Shown one piece after another: positions 1 through 5,012 of a stretch of 7,950 bases of DNA. The position numbers were made by a program, and so were the translations under genes. Within the stretch, counting starts at the first letter, position 1, and every line of letters starts with the position of its first letter. Below the pieces are notes generated by a model. That model did no database searches and was not told the DNA's origin. It was given only the letters and a program-made list of their open reading frames with translations. The DNA comes from Bacillota bacterium (GTDB taxonomy: Bacteria > Bacillota_A > Clostridia > Lachnospirales > WQUN01), in contig WQTQ01000107.1 in the NCBI GenBank assembly GCA_009786175.1, positions 1-7,950 of the forward strand, read 5' to 3'.

Positions 1-2
1 AA

Positions 3-245
3 GAAGTCCTTAAAGTAGCGGTTGAAGGCACACGGACATTTATCACAAGAACAGTAGATGGGCTTCAAAACAGGTCAAAATACTACAACAAGAACCAGAA
101 CACAGGCGAATGGGAAGAAACCGTTTATGCCAGAAAAGTAAGCGAAAATGATGTTCCGCCCGAAATTTTGGCAAAAGTACGCAACACCCAAATCAACATT
201 GAAATTCAAACAACTGAAGAACTGAAATTAGCAATTAGTGCTTAG
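3..245 (+). CDS. C-terminal end of an unrecognised protein (partial)
   Basis: An open frame enters from the left edge and ends at TAG 243-245, giving 80 residues of an unknown C-terminus. It begins EVLKVAVEGTRTF and ends in TTEELKLAISA. The segment is hydrophilic, mixes beta-type and helical stretches, and has no membrane segment or motif I recognise. The other two forward frames are closed within the first ~20 bases, and its codon use resembles the next genes. Its stop codon is embedded in the Shine-Dalgarno sequence of the following gene (TAGGAGG), so the two are probably transcribed and translated together. No function can be assigned without the N-terminal part. Confidence 0.7.
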   Translation, partial: EVLKVAVEGTRTFITRTVDGLQNRSKYYNKNQNTGEWEETVYARKVSENDVPPEILAKVRNTQINIEIQTTEELKLAISA

Positions 246-251
246 GAGGTG

Positions 252-674
252 ATGGCTATTCCATTTATAAGTATTGCATTAAAGACATTAGCTGTCTCCG
301 GCCTAAAGCTCGCAATAGAGCCTCTTGTTGAAAAGGCAAAGACAGCAGCTCAAAACGCTGCCCAAGATACTGTTATGGATATGGCTTCCGGCAAGCGGAG
401 TATAGAAGAATGGGCAGAGATTATAACCGAAAGCGTTGATAAAGTTAAAGAGCGTATATTAAGCGAGGGAGAACTAAGCTATGTAGGGGGTAAACTAAAG
501 TTTACCCTCAAAGACGCTAATAACATTATCGTTTACTTTGAGCTCTATTTTCTGGATGAGGCTAAAGAATGGCACAAGGCTGATGCGGATACCTTTATAC
601 CGTCCTTTATGTTTACGGAGGGTGCTATGGAGGAGTTACGTGTTAATAACGAAGTATCCTATGAATTGGAGTGA
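252..674 (+). CDS. Hypothetical protein, ~140 residues, amphipathic N-terminus
   Basis: I do not recognise this family. Residues 1-25 are hydrophobic to amphipathic (MAIPFISIALKTLAVSG), residues 26-72 look helical and charged, and residues 75-140 look like a small beta-rich domain with aromatic residues (VYFELYF near 94-100) and an acidic end. There is no cleavable signal motif, so membrane-surface association is only possible. The start is uncertain. GTG 249 and ATG 252 are in frame, but the near-perfect anti-16S match AGGAGGTGAT (244-253) runs into them and leaves only two bases between GGAGG and ATG 252; ATT 258 would have a more usual 8-base spacing. It abuts the upstream partial gene and is followed six bases after its stop by the membrane protein, so all three look like one operon. 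A membrane-linked partnership with the next gene is inference. Confidence 0.75.
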   Translation: MAIPFISIALKTLAVSGLKLAIEPLVEKAKTAAQNAAQDTVMDMASGKRSIEEWAEIITESVDKVKERILSEGELSYVGGKLKFTLKDANNIIVYFELYFLDEAKEWHKADADTFIPSFMFTEGAMEELRVNNEVSYELE

Positions 675-679
675 CAAAT

Positions 680-1753
680 ATGGGTTCTGTGCTTACGGCT
701 ATTGTTGTATTTGTCACCTTCATTGTGATATTTGCTCCCGTTGCTAATCTCTTTGCAGTGCATCCCAGGATAGCGATTTTAGTTCATGCAGCAATTGCGA
801 TATGGTGTCTAATTTCATGGGGATCAACACTAGAAGTAATTGTGTTGTTTCTGGTATTAGCAGATTGCTTAAATGACATACGAGTTATTGCGAAATATAA
901 ATTGTCGGCAAATCAAGAATATGTTGGTGCTAAAGATAATGTACTTGTTGGCAAAGGTTTTGTATGTGGTGCATCTGTGGCAGTTGCCGCGTCATTAATG
1001 TGGTGGTATGGACTTGGAAACTTCCACACGTTGTTGTTTTGGGCTGTGGCTCCGCGTGTTATTTATCTTATAGCTGATGTCTATTCTAATATCATCATTT
1101 TTCCAAAAGTAAAGAGGATGTTGTCAGAGGATACCATACAGTTTTATTTAATTGAGGGACATGGTATTCATAGATTTCTGTTTCGGATTAAAGAAAGCTA
1201 TTTGCATATGTTGTCACGTACCGGAAAAACTGTTTCAAATGCGGATATTATTATTACGGCAATGAGAAAAGGGCGAAATAAAACCGATAACTCCAAACAC
1301 GAAGAGAAAAGCAAACGCTCGGAGACCCGCACTAAGCTCGAAGCATTTGAAAACAGAGTATCCTCTACTTTTGAAAATGAAATATCCTGTATATCTCAAA
1401 AAGGCTTTGAAGCATTTCGCAATGAAGCAGAGAGCAGATTACGCCAATGCAGCAAGATTAGTCCCCATGAGTTTATAAAATTCAAGTTTCCCGAAAAGAG
1501 CGATGAATGGCTACCAATGGGGGTTGAGTTTTTCGTAATAAAGGCATTTGCCCCTCTGGTAGAAAACGGCAGAATAATAGATGATGATATAAGTGATGAT
1601 ATTCTGGAACATCATGCATATAGCCATACGGAGAGCAATGTGCCAATAAAACGTACTATTGCAAATCAAAACCCTCTATTGGCATTGGATGACGATGATG
1701 ATATTATTATTGAATATCCCACAGTCGAAGTTGATCAAAGTGTAGTGGTGTAG
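680..1753 (+). CDS. Multi-pass membrane protein with long cytoplasmic tail, unknown function
   Basis: This is a 357-residue protein. Hydrophobic segments lie at about residues 3-26, 30-48, 50-64, 94-111 and 115-141, suggesting four or five membrane spans. After residue 142 the chain is hydrophilic: a basic, charged segment at about 195-260 that is likely helical, then an acidic C-terminus with a run of five aspartates (about 337-341, LALDDDDDIIIEY). By the positive-inside rule the tail is probably cytoplasmic. I chose ATG 680 because GGAG (668-671) lies eight bases before it; GTG 671 also opens the frame, overlaps the upstream TGA by GTGA and would add three residues. No enzymatic or transporter motif is recognised. 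Co-translation with the 140-residue protein upstream suggests a shared job at the membrane, but the actual role is unknown. Confidence 0.8.
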   Translation: MGSVLTAIVVFVTFIVIFAPVANLFAVHPRIAILVHAAIAIWCLISWGSTLEVIVLFLVLADCLNDIRVIAKYKLSANQEYVGAKDNVLVGKGFVCGASVAVAASLMWWYGLGNFHTLLFWAVAPRVIYLIADVYSNIIIFPKVKRMLSEDTIQFYLIEGHGIHRFLFRIKESYLHMLSRTGKTVSNADIIITAMRKGRNKTDNSKHEEKSKRSETRTKLEAFENRVSSTFENEISCISQKGFEAFRNEAESRLRQCSKISPHEFIKFKFPEKSDEWLPMGVEFFVIKAFAPLVENGRIIDDDISDDILEHHAYSHTESNVPIKRTIANQNPLLALDDDDDIIIEYPTVEVDQSVVV

Positions 1754-1824
1754 AAAAACTGCCAACTGAGGTCATTAGTAAAATTGTTTTGCCACAAGGT
1801 ACTATACCTTTAGTGCTGAAGCGA

Positions 1825-1911
1825 AAGCCTAGGAATTTAATCCTATTAAAAGAGTCTCTAACAACGAAGGTGTTGCAAAAAAGAGTTTCTGGGGGTTATT
1901 CACCTAGGCTT
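1825..1911 (+). other. Structured intergenic segment closed by a 9-bp perfect stem
   Basis: The 236-base gap 1754-1989 has no supportable ORF. It contains AAGCCTAGG (1825-1833), perfectly complementary to CCTAGGCTT (1903-1911), enclosing 69 bases. Inside are a six-bp hairpin TTTAAT/ATTAAA (1836-1841/1845-1850, loop CCT), CTCT/AGAG (1856-1859/1882-1885), and CAAC/GTTG (1862-1865/1872-1875). The nested arrangement resembles a multibranch RNA fold of about 87 nt. A pyrimidine-rich tract (CTTCTTTTC) follows the closing stem, so a weak terminator or attenuator ahead of the 1990 gene is also possible. I do not see tRNA invariants. Base pairing is seen directly; the RNA and its role are inferred. 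Confidence 0.35.
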
Positions 1912-1989
1912 CTTCTTTTCAGCTTTTGCATCATAATAACTTGAAAGCGGCTTAATAAGGCCCCAAAATACATTTTAAGGAGTGGAGCT

Positions 1990-2478
1990 ATGAAACTATG
2001 TAATGCGGAAATTATGAAAAAGGTCAAATTGCTTGAACAAAACAAAAGTGATACTTTGGCAGAAGAGCGAAGAATAAACCAAGTCACATATCAAACGGAA
2101 AGTGATAAAATTGACTTCGGCTATAGCTTCGCAGAAACACGGAAAAAAGTTGAAGGCATTGACAGTGAAATACGAAAGTTAAAGCGATTGTTGAATTACT
2201 CCAACGCAACGACGGTAGTAGAAGAATTTGATATGACCCTTGGTGAGTGCCTGGTATACATGGCGCAACTCAACAATGAGCTTGGAATTTTAGAACCTTT
2301 AGCAAGAAAAGAGCCGCTTACAAGGTCATCCACTTACAATGGCGTAATTGAGTACACCGTATTGAATTACGACAAGGCAGAGTGCCAGGCAAGGCTACAA
2401 TGGATAAAAGATACGTTGTCTGGCTTGCAAATTGCTATTGACAGGACGAATTTAACAAACATGATAGACATAGGATAG
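1990..2478 (+). CDS. Small helical protein, divergent DIP1984-like paralogue
   Basis: This 162-residue, predominantly helical, likely coiled-coil protein has no membrane segment or signal peptide. The start is clear: AAGGAG (1977-1982) sits seven bases before ATG. It shares a pattern with the protein at 2787. Both begin MKL; both have a central K-R-x-x-N-x-(S/T)-N segment (here KRLLNYSNATT, residues 65-75), followed by a helix (TLGECLVYMAQLN, 83-95), and a C-terminal helix after an E-Y-T / I-K-F strand (residues 121-123), ending near IDRTNLTNMIDI. I therefore call it a distant relative of the DIP1984 ('septicolysin') family. Conserved bacterial proteins with the DRTNLTNMI ending exist as unannotated hypotheticals, to my knowledge. 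Function is unknown, and the haemolysin-derived name is not evidence of toxin activity. The two proteins may form a complex, which is inference. Confidence 0.85.
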   Translation: MKLCNAEIMKKVKLLEQNKSDTLAEERRINQVTYQTESDKIDFGYSFAETRKKVEGIDSEIRKLKRLLNYSNATTVVEEFDMTLGECLVYMAQLNNELGILEPLARKEPLTRSSTYNGVIEYTVLNYDKAECQARLQWIKDTLSGLQIAIDRTNLTNMIDIG

Positions 2479-2492
2479 CGGAGTCTGTCCCG

Positions 2493-2498
2493 TATAAT
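2493..2498 (+). promoter_or_regulatory. Candidate -10 element just after the 1990-2478 gene
   Basis: A perfect TATAAT lies 15 bases after the stop codon of the upstream gene. A good -35 at 16-18 bases is not visible: the closest match, TAGACA (2465-2470), is 22 bases away. If active it would start a transcript near 2505 that covers the hairpin-rich gap. Weak because of the missing -35. Confidence 0.2.
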
Positions 2499-2525
2499 TC
2501 ACAATTACACTCCAAGGACCAGTAG

Positions 2526-2618
2526 CAGCTTTGGTAGCGCGAAGCTGGGGACCCGCATCAGATGGGTTAATATCTGATAAGGTTAGTGTTTATTGCTTAT
2601 GGTCAGGACTTATCAGAT
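2526..2618 (+). promoter_or_regulatory. Hairpin-rich segment with mutually exclusive stems
   Basis: The gap 2479-2786 (308 bases) has no convincing ORF and several inverted repeats. Hairpin 1 pairs CAGCTTT (2526-2532) with GAAGCTG (2541-2547), loop GGTAGCGC. Next, ATCAGAT (2557-2563) can pair with ATCTGAT (2572-2578), loop GGGTTAAT. The same ATCTGAT segment, extended to ATCTGATAAG (2572-2581), also pairs perfectly over 10 bp with CTTATCAGAT (2609-2618). The two pairings share a strand and exclude each other, which is the geometry of an attenuator or ligand/protein-responsive switch. No U-run terminator follows either stem, and no known riboswitch core is recognised. It could equally be part of a stable small RNA. 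Confidence 0.4.
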
Positions 2619-2634
2619 TATGGTTTGTAGGGTA

Positions 2635-2663
2635 TTGTTTAAGGTTATGTTATAACGCATAAT
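2635..2663 (+). promoter_or_regulatory. Candidate sigma-A promoter for the DIP1984-family gene
   Basis: TTGTTT (2635-2640, four of six matches to TTGACA), a 17-base spacer, and CATAAT (2658-2663, five of six matches to TATAAT). Initiation would be near 2670, giving a ~115-base leader before the gene at 2787. The -10 lies inside one arm of a 9-bp inverted repeat. Prediction by consensus only. Confidence 0.4.
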
Positions 2664-2709
2664 ATGAAATAAGTTTAATTGTGGATTGTAGAAAACTTGC
2701 ATTATGCGT
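2655..2709 (+). repeat. 9-bp inverted repeat overlapping the predicted -10
   Basis: ACGCATAAT (2655-2663) and ATTATGCGT (2701-2709) are perfect reverse complements separated by 37 bases. One arm coincides with the predicted -10 and the other lies in the leader, so a DNA-looping operator or repressor site is conceivable. If transcription starts at ~2670 the left arm is not in the RNA, which argues for a DNA-level rather than an RNA-level role. The second arm also overlaps a stem GTGGCC/GGCTAC (2708-2713/2730-2735). Confidence 0.3.
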
Positions 2710-2786
2710 GGCCAAAGTATCGGGTTATAGGCTACTGCGTTTAAATAAAATTCTAAAAATCATAAATACAGAGGGAGATGATGCCT

Positions 2787-3242
2787 GTGAAACTATCAGA
2801 AGCTCTAATAGAAAGAGCGGAAATTCAAAAGAAAAACGGCCAGCTAATGAACCGCATAAAAAGCAACACCAAGGTTCAGGAAGGTGATTCACCGTCAGAA
2901 AAACCGGAGGAACTGATTGCCGAATACGAGAAAAACATGGAGCGTTTTCTGGAGTTGGTCAAACGAATAAACCAGACAAATAGCAAAACAGCATTTGACG
3001 AAAATTCGAGCATTGCCGATGCTATTGCATACAGGGATTTCCTAGGTGCAAAAATCGGTTCATACCGGGACATTTACGAATCGGCTACAATCAATAGGGA
3101 CAGATACAACCGCAACGAAATCAAATTTGTGCGCTGTATTGACTCTAAGGAACTTCAAAGCAAAATTGACCGCCTCTCCAAAGAATACCGTGAACTTGAT
3201 ACAAAGCTTCAAGGTTTGAATTGGATGGTTGATTTGCTATAA
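2787..3242 (+). CDS. DIP1984 ('septicolysin'-like) family protein
   Basis: This is a 151-residue soluble helical protein recognisable as the DIP1984 family from its N-terminus (MKLSEALIERAEIQKK), the VQEGD element (30-34), the KRINQTNSKT segment (59-68), YRDFL (82-86), the strand NEIKFVRCID (110-119), and the C-terminal helix with KEYRELD and LQGLNW (132-146). Its biochemical role is not established to my knowledge, and the 'septicolysin' label should not be read as toxin function. ATG 2778 and 2781 are in frame but sit on or too near the GAGGGAG ribosome binding site (2771-2777). GTG 2787 has a nine-base spacing and gives the family-typical MKL start also seen in the 1990 gene, so I prefer it. 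It has its own predicted promoter. Its last codons contain a possible promoter for the RNA downstream. Confidence 0.9.
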   Translation: MKLSEALIERAEIQKKNGQLMNRIKSNTKVQEGDSPSEKPEELIAEYEKNMERFLELVKRINQTNSKTAFDENSSIADAIAYRDFLGAKIGSYRDIYESATINRDRYNRNEIKFVRCIDSKELQSKIDRLSKEYRELDTKLQGLNWMVDLL

Positions 3243-3243
3243 A
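3216..3243 (+). promoter_or_regulatory. Candidate promoter inside the 3' end of the DIP1984 gene
   Basis: TTGAAT (3216-3221) and TATAAA (3238-3243, five of six matches) are separated by 16 bases, with the -10 covering the stop codon of the DIP1984 gene. Initiation would fall near 3250, just before the structured segment that ends in the terminator at 3504. Read-through from the gene itself is the alternative. Confidence 0.3.
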
Positions 3244-3249
3244 CAGTCG

Positions 3250-3543
3250 GTAGAAGAATAAAATGCGTGGCGAAAACCGCAGAGGGTTATCTCTGACTCG
3301 AATTGCAGGCAGCGGGCTCCGCTTGTACAAAATAAAAGTGGTAGTCAAACTGTTACAAGAGTACAAAAAAAGCCAACGGATGCTGGTAACTATTGCGTAA
3401 TGTTAAAACCAACGCCGGTTTTATTCTTCGAGGGTGGGTTTGGGGACTGTTACAAATGCGCGAACTTGATTGTTTGGAAACTTTTGACGAATGATGAAAT
3501 CAAGGGTTTGCCTGCCGTGATAGGGTAGGCAGACCCTGTTTTT
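3250..3543 (+). ncRNA. Candidate structured small RNA (~290 nt)
   Basis: This stretch lacks a supportable ORF on either strand, carries dense local complementarity and ends in a strong intrinsic terminator. Stems visible: CAGAG/CTCTG (3280-3284/3291-3295, loop GGTTAT); AGCGG/CCGCT (3311-3315/3319-3323, loop GCT); TAAC-t-ATT/AAT-GTTA (3387-3394/3399-3405, one bulge); TAAAACC/GGTTTTA (3404-3410/3417-3423); and the terminator stem. A possible promoter precedes it. ATGCGTGGCGAAA (3263-3275) nearly repeats ATGCGTGGCCAAA at 2704-2716, and GGGTTAT recurs downstream in both. It could instead be an unusually long 3' UTR of the DIP1984 transcript. Hairpins and terminator are seen; existence as a separate RNA is inferred, and it matches no RNA class I recognise. 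Confidence 0.35.
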
Positions 3544-3546
3544 CTT
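3504..3546 (+). terminator. Rho-independent terminator
   Basis: GGGTTTGCCT (3504-3513) pairs over ten bp (one U-G) with AGGCAGACCC (3527-3536), followed by TG and a T-tract with one interruption (TTTTTCTT). It separates the DIP1984/candidate RNA unit from the small-ORF/AAA+ unit. Confidence 0.8.
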
Positions 3547-3608
3547 AGTGGACTGTAACGACTTAGATGTGCTGGTTATGATTGTGATTGGTTGGTGAAA
3601 GGGGATGA

Positions 3609-3758
3609 ATGATACCAAGGTTCAGTAAGTTGAAGAAGAGGGTAGAAGCACTCTTCGCTCCGGGCTTGGATATGAAGGTCTATTGTACCGTGTATCATGT
3701 GCAGTTGGAAAATGTACGCATAACCCCTGCAACAAAAGACGATATATGGTTTTCATGA
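3609..3758 (+). CDS. Small protein, 49 residues, unrecognised
   Basis: An ORF of 49 codons begins MIPRFSKLKKRVEALFAP and ends KDDIWFS. AAAGGGG (3598-3604) lies four bases before ATG 3609; an out-of-frame ATG at 3605 gives only seven codons. The basic helix SKLKKRVEALF followed by a beta-like stretch (MKVYCTVYHVQ) is protein-like rather than random. The N-terminus loosely resembles small SF0329-type proteins that begin with a SKLKKRIE-like helix, but the C-terminus does not match, so it may be a shortened relative. A possible -10 TATGAT (3577-3582) precedes it without a good -35. It lies downstream of a terminator and upstream of the AAA+ gene, possibly the first gene of that transcript. Whether it is translated is uncertain. 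Confidence 0.5.
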   Translation: MIPRFSKLKKRVEALFAPGLDMKVYCTVYHVQLENVRITPATKDDIWFS

Positions 3759-3825
3759 ATATGCTTTTCCAACCGGTTACGCTTTGTAATCGGGTCGAAT
3801 AATCATAAGCTAAGAGGAGGCACCA

Positions 3826-3912
3826 ATGGAAGAAATTATTGCGAATATTGATGATACAGTGGATATTGTCAAAATAATCAAGCCCATTTACAATTTTAAA
3901 GCGGCGGAATAG
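3826..3912 (+). CDS. Small acidic peptide or leader ORF, 28 residues
   Basis: A 28-codon ORF (begins MEEIIANIDDTVDIVKIIKP) has a strong ribosome binding site, GAGGAGG (3814-3820), five bases before its ATG, better than those of many genes here. Its TAG is 29 bases before the AAA+ ATG, and the AAA+ gene has its own AGGAG. It is amphipathic and acidic at the N-terminus. It may be a genuine microprotein encoded with the ATPase or a translated leader that tunes AAA+ expression. No family is recognised. Confidence 0.5.
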   Translation: MEEIIANIDDTVDIVKIIKPIYNFKAAE

Positions 3913-3941
3913 CCGCAGACAACACAGATTAGGAGTTTTAT

Positions 3942-4994
3942 ATGACCCTACCCGTAAGCGTAAACCAAACAGGGCTACTCGAAGTTTTACTAAACGTAGC
4001 ATTAACTCGCCCGGTATTCATCTGGGGCGCACCCGGTATTGGCAAGTCTTCCATAGTAGAAAAATTTGCACATTCCTTGGACTTGCCATGTGTTTCCCTT
4101 TTAGGAAGCCAGCTTGCCCCGGAAGATATTATTGGCGTACCGCAAATTATTGAAGGTAAAAGCGTATTCTGCCCACCTAGGATAATTGCCCGTGACGAGC
4201 CATATTGTCTATTCCTTGATGAGCTAAACGCCTGTTCTCAAGAGGTACAAAAGGCATTCTACAGCCTTATTCATGACAGACGCATTGGAGAGTATCATCT
4301 GCCGGAAGGCTCAATAATCATTGGCGCAGGCAACCGAGCGCAGGACAATGCCATTGTAAAGCCAATGTCTTCTGCACTTATCAATCGCATGTTCCATGTG
4401 GAGTTAATTGCATCGAGTAGAGATTGGCTAGACTGGGCCGCGGAGAACGGCATTCATCCATATATAATCGAATATATAGGTTTGCGCCCGGATCACCTCT
4501 GGAAGCAGCCACCAAAAACGGAAGAACCATTCTCAACTCCTCGCTCATGGCATATATTGTCTGATGCAATCCACAGCTATGGACAGGATATTACAGATAA
4601 GCAAATGGAAACTCTAGCTTCAGGCTGCTTATCACCGCATCACTCAACTCAGTTTCGTGCATTTGTTAAGCAGATACGTAATCGCTACGCACTTTCAGCT
4701 ATCATAAACGGCGACCAAAAATGGCCGGATGCCCCAGAAGATAGAGATGCACTATACTTCCTTGCTCAAAGTTTTCGCGCCCAACTTATTAAAGAGCTTC
4801 CACTAGAGAAAAATAAAATTTCCGGTGCGGTGCAGGATTTAGCATTTAAGGCAAAAGGTTTGATACGCGACTTAGCAAACATAAGTATTGAAATTGCACA
4901 AATGACAGTATCCGCAGACGGCGACAGTGTTCTGCCGGATTGGTTTATGGTTGAAATTGTGCGGGACTTGCCGCGATTAGCGATGAAGAAATAA
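3942..4994 (+). CDS. MoxR-type AAA+ ATPase
   Basis: A 350-residue cytoplasmic P-loop ATPase with the AAA+ core in order: Walker A GAPGIGKS (residues 29-36), Walker B CLFLDE (89-94, D93/E94), sensor 1 in GAGNRAQD (N131), an arginine finger candidate R149 in SSALINRMFHVEL, and a sensor-2-like arginine R201 in STPRSW. The length, the ELNACSQEVQKAFYSLIHDRR segment after Walker B and the lid layout fit the MoxR/dynein-related AAA+ group. These assemble as hexamers and remodel protein complexes together with a VWA-domain partner. AGGAG (3931-3935) lies six bases before ATG. The gene ends 18 bases before the VWA protein, so the two form an operon and surely a functional pair. All catalytic residues appear intact. 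The remodelling target is unknown. Confidence 0.93.
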   Translation: MTLPVSVNQTGLLEVLLNVALTRPVFIWGAPGIGKSSIVEKFAHSLDLPCVSLLGSQLAPEDIIGVPQIIEGKSVFCPPRIIARDEPYCLFLDELNACSQEVQKAFYSLIHDRRIGEYHLPEGSIIIGAGNRAQDNAIVKPMSSALINRMFHVELIASSRDWLDWAAENGIHPYIIEYIGLRPDHLWKQPPKTEEPFSTPRSWHILSDAIHSYGQDITDKQMETLASGCLSPHHSTQFRAFVKQIRNRYALSAIINGDQKWPDAPEDRDALYFLAQSFRAQLIKELPLEKNKISGAVQDLAFKAKGLIRDLANISIEIAQMTVSADGDSVLPDWFMVEIVRDLPRLAMKK

Positions 4995-5012
4995 TTCGCA
5001 CCGGAGGGTATA

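Noticed and set aside
1687..1701. GAT/GAC triplet run as a microsatellite
   Set aside because: It is in frame and encodes the acidic Asp stretch of the membrane protein tail; no sign of expansion.
2515..2560. tRNA gene
   Set aside because: GGTAGCGC resembles a D-loop, but no acceptor stem or T-arm of the right spacing can be paired around it.
2681..2887. Forward 68-codon frame overlapping the DIP1984 start
   Set aside because: It overlaps the recognised gene in another frame, has no ribosome binding site and has a Lys/Asn-rich end from frame-shifted reading.
3446..3559. Short direct repeats (ACTGTTACAA at 3349 and 3446; GACTGTAAC at 3551) as iterons or a CRISPR-like array
   Set aside because: Only two exact copies and one degenerate copy with irregular spacing; no array.
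3421..3618. Minus-strand 65-codon frame in the large gap
   Set aside because: It covers the + strand terminator, has no visible ribosome binding site and shows no protein-family features.
3622..4002. Minus-strand open frame of 126 codons
   Set aside because: It overlaps both small + strand ORFs and the start of the AAA+ gene, lacks a ribosome binding site and has low-quality, Cys/Arg-rich composition.
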